From: Bacillota bacterium
Lineage (GTDB): Bacteria > Bacillota > UBA4882 > UBA8346
Direction: 5' to 3'
Assembly: GCA_023400055.1 (NCBI GenBank)
Contig: JAEXFN010000018.1
Span: 62,001-126,000 of the forward strand
DNA length: 64,000 bases
Part shown: in pieces, positions 36,974-46,250 of the stretch
How positions within the stretch are numbered: position 1 is the stretch's first letter
Layout: each line of letters opens with the position of its first letter
The notes under the pieces: generated by a model
Told to the model about the DNA's origin: nothing
Seen by the model: only the letters and a program-made list of their open reading frames with translations
The model's database searches: none
Position numbers and translations under genes: made by a program

Positions 36974-36992
36974 GGACCGAACGCATCGGTCC
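36974..36992. promoter_or_regulatory. Inverted repeat upstream of LplA-like gene
   Basis: GGACCGA and TCGGTCC separated by five bases, about 30 bases before the SBP start. It could be an operator or a leader hairpin. Confidence 0.35.
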
Positions 36993-37101
36993 GTCCGGTC
37001 AACCTCATTGTAAATAGAAAATTACAGGACCGTAAACAGACAATTTTTGATCCCCGCCCGACAAAATTTTCGGACCGGCCAAACCGTTATCCGGCGGCAT
37101 T

Positions 37102-39477
37102 TTAGCCGCTCAGACAGGTTTTGCTCTCCGAATCCTTATATTTGCCCGGCGTTGTTCCTTCGTACTTTTTGAATGCCCGGGTGAAGGTACGGGTATTCGA
37201 ATAACCGACCGCTCGGGCGACCTCATCCAAGTTATTGAGCTGGGTGAAGAGTCGTTTGGCGTTTTTCAGGCGGATCCGGTTGATGAAATCCAGCAAACTC
37301 TCGCCGGCCTCTTCTTGGAAAGTCCGGGACAGGTGCACCGGATGGATCCCAAACTCCTGGGCCAGCGTGGTAATGCCCAGATTGGGATTGGTGTAATGGT
37401 TCATGACATACTGGACGGCCCGGTCCTTTAAGAGCGTGTCGGCCATTTTCAGCCGGTTTTTATTCCGCTCTTTGGTCTGTTGCTGGATGTAGTCGCAGAA
37501 ATTCTTGAGGATCGAGAGCATCTCGCCCTTCATATCGTTGATCGATTCGCAATTGAGCAAACGCTCGATAGGGTTCAATTCCTCCAAAAAGCTCTGGCGG
37601 CCGGCGTCATTGATGGAATTGACCGTCTTGATCATCGTGCTGACCAGGTTGAACATCAGGCAGCGGGCGATCTTCACCGGCAGGATCGCCGCGGCGAAAT
37701 TATTATGGAAAATTTCATTGAGAATGATCTCCGACCGTTCCAGATCGCCGGTCTTGATGCAATTGATCAGTTGCTGCTCCTTTTCCAGCGGATAATAGTA
37801 ATCCCCTTTGGGCAGCTCGTTCAGATCGTCATAGAGGATGATATCCTCGATTCCCAGCAGCTTTTTATACTCCATGGCCTGCAACGCCTCGTGGAAGGCG
37901 TCGGGGATGCCGGAGAGGGTTTGATGGATGTTGCTGGCCGAGACCATCAGCGCCACTTGAAAATTCTCCTTCAGCACCTTTTGGACCGATTCGGCCAGCC
38001 GTACCATAACCTGCTTGCCGTCGGCGGTCTCGGCTTCACCGAAGTTAACCAGGCAAACCAGCAGATCGTCGATATCCGTCAATAGTCCCAGATTGACCGG
38101 ACCGATCAGGCCAGCCACCGTGCTGGTGATGAGCGACTGGACTTTCTTGAAGTTTTCCATGACTGCGGTTTCCGACGGGCCGCCATCGGGCGCGGCCCCG
38201 TAAAAATCCTCGATGTAAAAGGCCATGACCGCGAAATAGTCCGATTTCAAGGCGATGTCGTGAAACAGCAGCCGGTCCTGAGTCATCAGATTTTCGGTCT
38301 CCTTGCCCTGAAGCAACCGGCTCAGAAACTGCGAACGCAACAGTTTGTTCTGCTGCTTGAGGGTCGAGTCCACCTTCTCCAGCTCACTGTAAGCCTTAGT
38401 GATCGACTGCTGGATGAAGGAGTATTCGTTGTTGCCCGTATCGAAGCTGGAACCCTGATACCGTTCAAGGGACCGAATCAACTGCTCCAACGGATTGTAA
38501 TTCTTGCGCAGGGCGAAATAGGTAATCGCCCCGCCCGCCAGCAGACAGAGCGCCAGGCTGATCAGGGTCAGATTCCGCACATAGTTCGCTTTTTGCCAGA
38601 AAATGCTGATCGGCGTGATCACCAGATAACGCCATTCCGATTTGAACGGGGTAATATAGGCGATTACCGACAATTTACCGTTAACGCGCTGGTGAATCAG
38701 GCCGTCGCCATCCACCAATTTTTGGAATTGCAATCCCGAATAATTGGCCAAATGATTGGATGAAGCCAAAATCCGGTTGTCTTGGTCTAAGATCACCACC
38801 GTACCCTGGTTGAGCAGGCTGATATCGGTGACGTCCCGCATCAGGCTGGATTCGTCCAGCGTGATGATGATGTTGGCCGAGGCGTGACCATGGTAAAACA
38901 ACGGGATCGAGCGGATGAAAGCGATAGTGTTGGTGACCTCGCCGAAGTTATTTTCGTTATGGATGGGCAACGCAGCGTCGCGGTAATAATCGCTGACCAT
39001 CCGCAGCCACTGGTGGTAGGTCATGCCGGCGTTGTTGAAATACATCGTAAAGAACGACTTGCTGTCGAAGCAGCCCTCCGCCGAGACCACCCGGTCGATA
39101 TTCTTGAAATAAATATAAAAATCATCGATGGAACTGTTCAGCGCCTTATAGGTCTTAAAATTGCGCACCAGCTGATAGGTATGATAGGGGCTCAATTCCG
39201 CGGGGCTCTCCATTTTCAGCAGTTCGTTGATGCGCGGGTCCACCGCCATCTCGTTGCCCAGCCGTCCCGCCTCGTCCAGCAAGCTGTCCATTTGCTGTTG
39301 CACCTTTTTCAGGAGAAAGGAATTAGAGTTGGTGATCTCTTTCTCCAGCACGTTCGCGGTGATGATATAGGCGACGGTGGAGATGACCACCGGCACCAGC
39401 AATAACAGACAATAATAAAACAGCCAGGTAAACTTGACGCTGTGCCGTTTGGGCGTGGGCAAGGCATGTGACAACAT
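37102..39477 (-). CDS. Membrane AraC-family regulator with extracytoplasmic sensor
   Basis: A protein of about 791 residues with a first membrane helix (LFYYCLLLLVPVVISTVAYII), a Cache-like extracytoplasmic sensor of about 260 residues, a second helix (LTLISLALCLLAGGAITYFAL), a long cytoplasmic linker, and a C-terminal AraC domain with FGIHPVHLSRTFQEEAGESLLDFINRIRL and VGYSNTRTFTRAFKKYEGTTPGKYK. I chose the ATG with GGAGG seven bases upstream, which drops 41 residues from the longest frame. It lies just upstream of the Lpl-type importer and probably senses an oligosaccharide directly, without a separate kinase. Confidence 0.92.
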   Translation of the reverse strand: MLSHALPTPKRHSVKFTWLFYYCLLLLVPVVISTVAYIITANVLEKEITNSNSFLLKKVQQQMDSLLDEAGRLGNEMAVDPRINELLKMESPAELSPYHTYQLVRNFKTYKALNSSIDDFYIYFKNIDRVVSAEGCFDSKSFFTMYFNNAGMTYHQWLRMVSDYYRDAALPIHNENNFGEVTNTIAFIRSIPLFYHGHASANIIITLDESSLMRDVTDISLLNQGTVVILDQDNRILASSNHLANYSGLQFQKLVDGDGLIHQRVNGKLSVIAYITPFKSEWRYLVITPISIFWQKANYVRNLTLISLALCLLAGGAITYFALRKNYNPLEQLIRSLERYQGSSFDTGNNEYSFIQQSITKAYSELEKVDSTLKQQNKLLRSQFLSRLLQGKETENLMTQDRLLFHDIALKSDYFAVMAFYIEDFYGAAPDGGPSETAVMENFKKVQSLITSTVAGLIGPVNLGLLTDIDDLLVCLVNFGEAETADGKQVMVRLAESVQKVLKENFQVALMVSASNIHQTLSGIPDAFHEALQAMEYKKLLGIEDIILYDDLNELPKGDYYYPLEKEQQLINCIKTGDLERSEIILNEIFHNNFAAAILPVKIARCLMFNLVSTMIKTVNSINDAGRQSFLEELNPIERLLNCESINDMKGEMLSILKNFCDYIQQQTKERNKNRLKMADTLLKDRAVQYVMNHYTNPNLGITTLAQEFGIHPVHLSRTFQEEAGESLLDFINRIRLKNAKRLFTQLNNLDEVARAVGYSNTRTFTRAFKKYEGTTPGKYKDSESKTCLSG

Positions 39478-39517
39478 TGGTATGACCTCCGGAAATAAAT
39501 TGATGATGGGACGCAGG

Positions 39518-40363
39518 CTAGTTATTCTGCCTGCGGTATTGCAGCGGCGTCTGGCCGGTGATACTTTTGAAGACCCGCCCGAAGTGGGCGACATTGCCAA
39601 AACCGACCCGCTCGGCGACGTTAATCACCTTGAGACGGGTTTCCCGCAAGGCTTTCTGAGCTTCTTTGATCCGGATGCTATTGAGATACTCGACAAACGA
39701 AAAACCGGTCACTTCCTTGAAGATTCGGCTCAGATAGTAGGGGCTGATGAAAAAACGTTCCGAGAGCAGGGTAAGGGTCAACGTCTCCTGATAATGCTGG
39801 TTGATATACTGCACCACCTCGGAAATCTTTTGATGGACCAGGCTAGGATGATCGAAGACGTTAGCCTGGTTTTGTTCCAGATAACGCGCCATATACACCA
39901 GAAACTGCAGAAACAAGGCTTGAAACGCTATCTCATACCCGGTGCCTTTCTGCTGGATCTCCTGCAGCATGCGGCGGAAAATATCCTCGACCATGTTCTG
40001 GCCGGTCAAGGAGAGCCGGATCAGGGGGTTGCCGGACTTAAAGAGCTGCGCCACAACCTGTGCCAAACCCTCTTGGCCCGCCACAAAACTCTCGGTAAAA
40101 TAAATCAGGATCCGCTCGTGGTCAGGCACCCCGGTGTCGGTGGTCTTATGCAGTTCATAGGGTTCGATGAAGATTAGATCCCCCTTCAAGACGGAGAAAG
40201 CACGATCCTTGATGAAATAATTGCGCTCTCCGGTCAACAAATAATAAATCTCATAGTAACTATGAAAATGATTGCTGGACATGTTGTAATGGCCGGCTAC
40301 TTTTTTGCTGGAAACCGCGAATGTGTTGAGCGAATTTCTGAATTCGCAGTTTAGCTGCTGCAT
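39518..40363 (-). CDS. AraC-family regulator with cupin sensor
   Basis: A protein of about 281 residues. The N-terminal cupin-like part (NHFHSYYEIYYLLTGERNYFIKDRAFSVLKGDLIFIEP) binds the effector. The C-terminal AraC domain has FFISPYYLSRIFKEVTGFSFVEYLNSIRI and VGFGNVAHFGRVFKSITGQTPLQYR. I prefer the ATG at 40363 behind AGGGTG. It is divergent from the GH28 gene across a 352-bp shared region, the classic layout for an activator of that gene. Confidence 0.92.
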   Translation of the reverse strand: MQQLNCEFRNSLNTFAVSSKKVAGHYNMSSNHFHSYYEIYYLLTGERNYFIKDRAFSVLKGDLIFIEPYELHKTTDTGVPDHERILIYFTESFVAGQEGLAQVVAQLFKSGNPLIRLSLTGQNMVEDIFRRMLQEIQQKGTGYEIAFQALFLQFLVYMARYLEQNQANVFDHPSLVHQKISEVVQYINQHYQETLTLTLLSERFFISPYYLSRIFKEVTGFSFVEYLNSIRIKEAQKALRETRLKVINVAERVGFGNVAHFGRVFKSITGQTPLQYRRQNN

Positions 40364-40715
40364 AATCATCACCCTAAGTCAATTTTAACATTTTGTTAAT
40401 CGCTGATAAAGCAAAATCCGCATCATTTTCCCGATAATAACAAAAAATGCATTACTTTTTTTACCGTCCCTGTTCAAACGATATTCCGGCCAAATATTTC
40501 GCGCGCTATTATCATTTTGGGGCATTATGGAAAACGAAGCAATTTAATTTGGCTTCACAGTAAAAATCTGGCGATTCGCCAGATTTTTTTAAACAAAATA
40601 TGTATAGATCTTCAAAAATGAACAAAAATGACGCAGATTTCATCCCGAAAAATCAGTATGATATAGCATATACGCGATACGACTACGCTACGTTACGTTA
40701 CAATACGGAGGATTA
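40364..40715. other. Divergent promoter region of araC-like and GH28 genes
   Basis: About 350 AT-rich bases. It holds a near-perfect palindrome at 40563-40587 (arms AAAATCTGGCGA/TCGCCAGATTTT) followed by a T-run, and near 40680 a short run of ACG/TTACG-type repeats just before the GH28 ribosome site. I cannot place promoters with confidence. Confidence 0.5.
40563..40590 (+). terminator. Terminator-like palindrome in GH28 leader
   Basis: Twelve-base arms around a single T, followed by seven T on the plus strand, about 125 bases before the GH28 ATG. It could be a leader attenuator, an operator for the divergent AraC regulator, or a stop for upstream transcription. Confidence 0.5.
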
Positions 40716-42218
40716 ATGGGTATGACAGATAAGATGACAAGCATCCTTGATTTTGGAGCGGTGCCCGACGGGGCGACGCTTTGCACAACGGCCTTTGCGG
40801 CCGCGGTAAAGGCTTGCAGCGCGGCGGGCGGCGGCACGGTGCTGGTTCCGCCGGGGACGTTTTACACCGGTCCGATCCATCTGGCCAGTAATATCACCCT
40901 GCTGATCGAGGCCGGCGCCCGGATACTGTTCAGCACCGATCCGGCCGATTTCCCGGTGGTCCGTTCCCGTTGGGAAGGAGTGGACGGCCCAGTTTATTCG
41001 CCGCTCATTTATGGCCGGGGCCTGCACCAAGTGACCATCACCGGGCGGGGCGTCCTCGACGGTCAGGGCGAACCCTGGTGGCAACGGCACCGCCAAAACC
41101 GGCTGGCCTACCCCCGGCCCTGTTTCATCGGCCTGGACAACTGCGTCAATGTGTTGATCGAAGGAATTACGCTGATCAATTCCCCGGCCTGGACCGTCCA
41201 TCCGGTCGCTTGCGAAAATGTGACCGTCGACCATATTTCGATCCAGAATCCTCCGTCCGCCCCCAACACCGACGGGATCAACCCCGATTCCTGCCAAAAC
41301 GTGCGCATCGCCAACTGCCAGATCGATGTGGGCGATGACTGCGTCACTCTGAAATCGGGCACCGAGGCCTGCAGCGAGCAGAGCCCCTGCGCAAATATAA
41401 CCATCACCAACTGCACTATGGTGCACGGTCACGGCGGAGTGGTCATCGGCAGCGAGATGAGCGGCGGCGTCCGCAATGTGACCATTTCCAACTGCGTCTT
41501 CGAAGGGACCGACCGGGGCATCCGGCTGAAGTCCCGGCGCGGCCGTGGCGGCGTCATCGAGGATGTGCGCGTCAACAACATCATTATGAAAAATGTGATC
41601 TGTCCGATCGTGATGCACCTGTATTACCATTGCGGCCCCGGCGGCGACGAACCCCTGGTTTCGGACAAAAACCTCCAGCCGCTGACGGAAAAAACGCCAG
41701 TGGTCCGCAGGATTCATCTCAGCAACATCACCGCCCGGGAAGTCCGTTCGGCCGCCATCTTCCTTTATGGGCTGCCCGAGGCGCCCATCGCCGGGGTCAC
41801 CCTGGACCACATCGCCATCCACTTGGCCGCCGCGGCTGAACCGGAATATCCAGCGATGATGACCGGGCTGCAGCCCATGGCCAAGCAGGGCGCTCTCTGC
41901 TGTAACGTCCGAGATTTACTATTCGACCATGTTACAATTCTCAATCAGGATGGCGTGGCGTTCCGGATCGAAAACGCGGCCGGGGTCGAACTGGTCGGTT
42001 GCGCGACGGCGGATTCTGATGCCGCCCTGCCAGTGATTCAACTGGCCCAATCCAGCCAGGTGGCGATCCACGGCAGCCGGCTCGACGCCGGCCGGACTTG
42101 CCTGTTGGAATTGCAAGGCCCGGCCAACCGCCAAATCGAACTCTTCGCCAACAGCCGGAGCATCGGCGCCGCCGCGATCCGCTTCAGCGATGGCGCGACT
42201 GACGCCGCGCTGGTCTGA
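40716..42218 (+). CDS. GH28 polygalacturonase-family glycoside hydrolase
   Basis: A 500-residue right-handed beta-helix hydrolase acting on galacturonan-type pectin fragments. All four GH28 signature sites are present: NTDGINPDSC, DDCVTLKSG (catalytic aspartates), GHGGVVIGSE and RGIRLKSRRGRGG. No signal peptide is visible, so it probably cleaves imported oligogalacturonides inside the cell rather than polymer outside. The ATG sits four bases after GGAGGATTA. A TTG or GTG upstream is not favoured. It is the only plus-strand gene of the pectin locus and is divergent from an AraC regulator. Confidence 0.94.
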   Translation: MGMTDKMTSILDFGAVPDGATLCTTAFAAAVKACSAAGGGTVLVPPGTFYTGPIHLASNITLLIEAGARILFSTDPADFPVVRSRWEGVDGPVYSPLIYGRGLHQVTITGRGVLDGQGEPWWQRHRQNRLAYPRPCFIGLDNCVNVLIEGITLINSPAWTVHPVACENVTVDHISIQNPPSAPNTDGINPDSCQNVRIANCQIDVGDDCVTLKSGTEACSEQSPCANITITNCTMVHGHGGVVIGSEMSGGVRNVTISNCVFEGTDRGIRLKSRRGRGGVIEDVRVNNIIMKNVICPIVMHLYYHCGPGGDEPLVSDKNLQPLTEKTPVVRRIHLSNITAREVRSAAIFLYGLPEAPIAGVTLDHIAIHLAAAAEPEYPAMMTGLQPMAKQGALCCNVRDLLFDHVTILNQDGVAFRIENAAGVELVGCATADSDAALPVIQLAQSSQVAIHGSRLDAGRTCLLELQGPANRQIELFANSRSIGAAAIRFSDGATDAALV

Positions 42219-42266
42219 GTTTCATCGCTAAACCGTCCATGGCCTGGCCCAATAATTTACAAAAAA

Positions 42267-42305
42267 GAGCCTCCCAAACAGCGCAAGCGCAACGGGAGGC
42301 TTTTC
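42267..42305. terminator. Bidirectional terminator between GH28 and GH18 genes
   Basis: GCCTCCC (42269-42275) pairs with GGGAGGC (42294-42300). The stem is flanked by an A-run on the left and TTTT on the right, so it works for both converging genes. Confidence 0.75.
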
Positions 42306-42325
42306 CTCAGTCTTGACGGATCGAA

Positions 42326-43141
42326 TTACCGTCCGTTCACCCGCATGGCCCGGCGCAAATAGTCGGCCCAGGGCGTCCCAGCCGTGTAACAGTATTCCCA
42401 GCCGGCCACCCCGCCGAAATCGGGATATTCCTGGGCCAGTTCCCGGACGGTCAGCGCCAGCGAGCCGGGGTCGACGTAGCCCTCACCGGCTTGCGGCCCG
42501 GTCAGGCTGCCGGCCACCAGACGGTGCGGCTCAAAACCAGCCCGGACCGCCCGCCGGTAATCGGCCGGACGCTGCAGGCTGCCAAAACCGCTGTAAAATT
42601 GGACGTTGAACCAATTGATCCGGCCGCCGGTGTTCGCCAGGATCTTCCGGTACAGCCCGGGCGGTCCCGGACCTTTCCCCCACAACTGCCGGGCCACCGG
42701 CGCCATGGTCAGGAGCGGTTTCCGTCGTGTCCGTTCCGATAAATCGCTGATCAGTTGCGAGAAAAGCTGCTCCGGATCGTACGGATAGTCCCGCCACTCT
42801 TCCCAGTCGAGATCCACCCCGTCCAACTGAAAGGCATCCATGACCCGCAACAAAGTCTCTACCGCTGCGCAGCCATTCCGGTCAATATAACGCCAGGTGC
42901 CATTGCAAGCTCCGCCGAGCATCATCAGGACCTTGCGGCCGCTGGCCCGGACCGCGGCGGCGTCCCGCCAGAGCGCCGCGAAACGCGGCGACTCGGGCGG
43001 TTCATTGTTGAGATGAATCGCCCCGTCGGCCTGCAGATGAAACGCGCCGATAATCACATGCGTGTACGGTTTGACGAGCGTTCCCGCCAATGGCAGCCCC
43101 TGGTCCAGATAGTAAATGATATTCCGGTGTTTCCCGACCAT
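42326..43141 (-). CDS. GH18-family glycoside hydrolase (chitinase-like)
   Basis: A protein of about 272 residues with the GH18 barrel: NIIYYLDQGLPLAGTLVKPYTHVIIGAF at the N-terminus, VLMMLGGACNGTW, and the catalytic DGVDLDWEEW motif whose final Glu is the acid. There is no signal peptide or binding module, so it is a small intracellular single-domain enzyme. I chose the ATG with GGGGA six bases upstream; GTG at 43159 is possible. It may hydrolyse N-acetylglucosamine-containing oligosaccharides, which fits the nearby nag genes, but the substrate is not proven. Confidence 0.85.
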   Translation of the reverse strand: MVGKHRNIIYYLDQGLPLAGTLVKPYTHVIIGAFHLQADGAIHLNNEPPESPRFAALWRDAAAVRASGRKVLMMLGGACNGTWRYIDRNGCAAVETLLRVMDAFQLDGVDLDWEEWRDYPYDPEQLFSQLISDLSERTRRKPLLTMAPVARQLWGKGPGPPGLYRKILANTGGRINWFNVQFYSGFGSLQRPADYRRAVRAGFEPHRLVAGSLTGPQAGEGYVDPGSLALTVRELAQEYPDFGGVAGWEYCYTAGTPWADYLRRAMRVNGR

Positions 43142-43587
43142 CTTCATTCCCCATTTCACCGGCGATGATGCCGCAGTTCCAGCCCATGCGGCCCCTCATT
43201 ATTAATATGGCGGCCGCTCCCCGAAGTAACCGCGCCACTATCATTTTTTGCAACATCCCGGACCGGAACCGGGGTTTCGCCAAATCCATAAAAAGCATTA
43301 CCTCGCGCAAAGGCGCAGCGCAGACGATAATACAGCGAATTATTCTCAATTTGCGGAAGATCCGTCCATCGGGCCATGGATTAACAAATGATTACACTCG
43401 CCCCGGAAAAATTGCCATGCCGGAAGGTTTTATTTATAATGAAAGCGATCCCGCAATTGGTGTAATCATAATGGATATTGAAAGTCCGCCACGGGCCTGC
43501 CGCCGCGCGCATCGGTTAAAATTGAACGGGTGGGTTGTGGCTTGAAGGAACAGCTACGAAGGTTTTGACAGGAAAGAGGGTCGTATC
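43142..43587. other. Divergent promoter spacer
   Basis: About 445 bases between the divergent GH18 and B3/B4 genes. It should hold both promoters. I see no convincing gene, repeat or RNA structure in it. Confidence 0.5.
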
Positions 43588-44289
43588 ATGGACATCGCGT
43601 CGCGCCATTTTACTGCCACGGTCGCTCCGGAGATCACCGTTTTGGGAATCCCGGTGGTCTTCTTCATGATCCGGGGCCTGCGCAACCGGCCGGCCGATCC
43701 GGAGTTCGACCGGCTGAACGAGGCGAGTTCCGCCGCAGTGCTGAGCCGTCTCGGAGCCGATCCGGAAGCGTTGGCCGCCGATCCGGTCCTGGCCGGCTAT
43801 CACCGCTTACACCAACGGATCGGCTGTCCTCATAACCGGACCACCATCCCCGCGCCGGAGAACCTGTTGAAACTGCTGCTGAAAAAGGGCGCCTTGCCCC
43901 GGATCAATCTGCTGGTGGACATCTACAACCTGGTCTCGGCCGAAACCCGGCTGGCCATGGGGGCGCACGATCTGGCGGCCATCGCCGGCAACATCCGTTT
44001 CCGTTTCACCGACGGCAGCGAGCGCTTTCATCCGTTGGGCGACGTGCCGCGGCTGGCCCGTCCGAGGGAGTACGCCTATATTGACGATGGGGCGAACGAG
44101 GTCATTTGCCGGCTGGAAGTACGGCAGGTGGAAAAGACCAAAGTGGTCCCGGAGACGCGCGACTGCTTCTTCATCATTCAGGGCAACGAAACGACCGATC
44201 CCGCCATGCTGCAAGCGGCGACCGGCCGTCTCCTCGAATGGACGGAGCGCTTCTGCGGCGGAATCGTAACCATGCTTTATCAGCCGTGA
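43588..44289 (+). CDS. Stand-alone B3/B4 (PheT editing-like) domain protein
   Basis: A 233-residue protein made of the B3/B4 domain otherwise found in the beta subunit of phenylalanyl-tRNA synthetase. Landmarks are RIGCPHNRTTIPAPENLLKLLLKKGALPRINLLVDIYNLVSAETRLAMGAHDLAAI and the later YAYIDDGANEVICRLEVRQVEKTKV. Stand-alone B3/B4 proteins are thought to edit or bind tRNA or amino-acid-like ligands, but this one has no proven function. It appears monocistronic, with AAAGAGGG upstream. Confidence 0.88.
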   Translation: MDIASRHFTATVAPEITVLGIPVVFFMIRGLRNRPADPEFDRLNEASSAAVLSRLGADPEALAADPVLAGYHRLHQRIGCPHNRTTIPAPENLLKLLLKKGALPRINLLVDIYNLVSAETRLAMGAHDLAAIAGNIRFRFTDGSERFHPLGDVPRLARPREYAYIDDGANEVICRLEVRQVEKTKVVPETRDCFFIIQGNETTDPAMLQAATGRLLEWTERFCGGIVTMLYQP

Positions 44290-44296
44290 CTTTTGC

Positions 44297-44398
44297 GCCC
44301 TCCTGGCTAAGCCGTGTTTGGACTTCCATGTCCTGACCCGGCTTTTATGCCCTCCCTGGCTAAGCCGTGTTTGGACTTCCATGTCCTGACTCAGGACG
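44297..44398. repeat. REP-like repeat, two tandem copies
   Basis: Two near-identical copies of about 50 bases, each with CTGGCTAAGCCGTGTTTGG followed by ACTTCCATGTCCTGAC. They relate to the cluster at 9290-9410 and lie between the B3/B4 and EIIA genes, which converge here. Confidence 0.85.
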
Positions 44399-44417
44399 AT
44401 TCGCCGGTCGAGACGGA

Positions 44418-44897
44418 TTACTTTAAAACGACCTCCAACACCTTGGATTGGGGGTTAACCGCGCCATACTGGAATTTCAGCGACCGTACCCGGTCCATGT
44501 TGGTGATGACCATCGGAATGGCGGTGGACTTGGCCTTCTGGCTGATCAGCCCCAGGTCGAAAGTCATCATCCGCTCGCCGGCCCGCACCTTTTGGCCGGC
44601 GCTCACAAAGCTCTCAAAGCCCTCGCCTTTCATATCGACGGTGTCGATCCCGATATGCAGCAGAATCTCCAGGCCTTCGGCGGTCCGCAATCCGATCGCG
44701 TGCTTGGTCGGGAAAACCTGCACGATCTCCCCGTTTGCCGGGGCGTAAAGCACTCCCTCGGCCGGTTCGAAAGCCAGGCCGTCCCCGACGATCTTCCCGG
44801 CGAACACTTCATCCGGCACTGCTGCGATCTCAATGGCTTTTCCGGGAACCGGCGCTTGCAATACGATGGTTTTCTTCTTGTTGAAAAAACTAAACAT
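44418..44897 (-). CDS. crr: PTS EIIA component, glucose family (Crr-like)
   Basis: A 159-residue cytoplasmic EIIA that takes phosphate from HPr and passes it to the EIIB domain of NagE. The active-site region is LLHIGIDTVDMKGEGFE with its histidine; the second conserved histidine lies in PTKHAIGLRT. NagE here is an EIIC-EIIB protein without its own EIIA, so this gene supplies the missing part. It is the last gene of nagE-DUF7916-nagA-EIIA. GGAGGA precedes the ATG. Confidence 0.93.
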   Translation of the reverse strand: MFSFFNKKKTIVLQAPVPGKAIEIAAVPDEVFAGKIVGDGLAFEPAEGVLYAPANGEIVQVFPTKHAIGLRTAEGLEILLHIGIDTVDMKGEGFESFVSAGQKVRAGERMMTFDLGLISQKAKSTAIPMVITNMDRVRSLKFQYGAVNPQSKVLEVVLK

Positions 44898-44996
44898 GAG
44901 GCTCCTCCTCGAATTTCAATAAAACTAAATTATCTAAAATAGGTTGCAATCTTGACGGATTATCGAAGCATGGACGCAACCTAGGATTCGTCACTC

Positions 44997-46127
44997 TTAA
45001 TCGGCGCGGTAAACCGGCTGGCCCGCCACAAAGGTGCGCAGCACCTCGAACGCCTCATCCAGCAGCACCAGGTCGGCGTCCTGGCCCGCCGCGATCCGGC
45101 CCTTATGCTCCAGGCCCAGGCAGTTGGCGGGATTCAAGCTTCCCAAACGCACCGCCTGCCAGAACGGAATGCCGGTGTTGCGGGCGAAATTCCGCAACGC
45201 CCGGTTGAGCGTCAGCACGCTCCCGGCCAGTCTGCCATCGTCCAGCCGGGCCTGGCCGTCGCGCACCTGGACTGGCTGGCCGCCCAGATCATATTGGCCG
45301 TCCGCCAGCAGGCAGGCCCGCATGGCGTCGGTGATCAGCACCACCCGGTCCAGTCCCTTGACATTGAGCAACAGTCGCTGGGCCTCGGGATGGACGTGGA
45401 TGTTGTCGGCGATCAGCTCGCAGGTCACATCATGCAACAAGGCCGCGCCGACCATTCCCGGCTCGCGGTGGTGCAGCGGCGACATGCCGTTGAAGGTGTG
45501 GGTGACCTGAGCGGCCCCGGCGACGATGGCCGCCGCGGCCTGTGCCAGGGTCGCGTTGCTGTGGCCGATGGCCACCCGGATTCCGCGCTCGCTACATTGC
45601 TGGACAAATTCGACGCTGCCCGGCTGTTCCGGCGCCAGGACCACGATCCGGATCAGGTCGGCATAGGGCTCGATCAACGCAAACGACGGATCGCAAATAT
45701 ATTTCTCATCTTGGGCACCCTTATATTCCCGGCTGATAAACGGGCCTTCCAGATGGCAGCCGAGGATCTGGGCCGCACCGGGTTCGGGCCGGTAGGCGCG
45801 GAGCCGCTCCAGGGCTCCACGGATCCGTGCGGGGGCCATGGTCATGGTGGTGGGCAGGAACGCAGTCACTCCCGTCCGTACTAGGCTCTTGGCCATTTCG
45901 CCCAAGGCGCGCGGATCTTCATCCATGGTGTCGAATCCGGAACAGCCGTGAATATGCAGGTCGATCAGCCCCGGTGCCAGATAGTTTCCCCCGCCGTCCA
46001 ACTGAGGCACCCCCGCGGCCAGCCGGTCCTCGTCCTCGATGGCGATAATCCGGCTGTCGAAGACCACCGCTTTCCCTTCCAGGATCCCATCCTCCGTAAC
46101 CAAGCGAATATTCTTTAAAGCTTGCAT
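44997..46127 (-). CDS. nagA: N-acetylglucosamine-6-phosphate deacetylase
   Basis: An amidohydrolase of about 377 residues that converts GlcNAc-6-phosphate to glucosamine-6-phosphate. Metal and substrate sites are visible: DLHIHGCSGFDT, GCHLEGPFIS, AIGHSNAT, THTFNGMSPLHHREPG and VVLITDAM. I chose the ATG seven bases after GGAGGAA, dropping 24 residues of the longest frame. It lies downstream of nagE. No nagB (deaminase) is in the operon. Confidence 0.95.
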   Translation of the reverse strand: MQALKNIRLVTEDGILEGKAVVFDSRIIAIEDEDRLAAGVPQLDGGGNYLAPGLIDLHIHGCSGFDTMDEDPRALGEMAKSLVRTGVTAFLPTTMTMAPARIRGALERLRAYRPEPGAAQILGCHLEGPFISREYKGAQDEKYICDPSFALIEPYADLIRIVVLAPEQPGSVEFVQQCSERGIRVAIGHSNATLAQAAAAIVAGAAQVTHTFNGMSPLHHREPGMVGAALLHDVTCELIADNIHVHPEAQRLLLNVKGLDRVVLITDAMRACLLADGQYDLGGQPVQVRDGQARLDDGRLAGSVLTLNRALRNFARNTGIPFWQAVRLGSLNPANCLGLEHKGRIAAGQDADLVLLDEAFEVLRTFVAGQPVYRAD

Positions 46128-46250
46128 CAAACCATTCCTCCCAGTCCGTCTGCGATCCGGTCCGGACCGCCCGCCCGGAATCAGCGCCAGCGAGGTCAAA
46201 GTGCCGATGGCGGAGCGGACATCCCCTCACCAAGCTAGGGCGCTCCAGCG

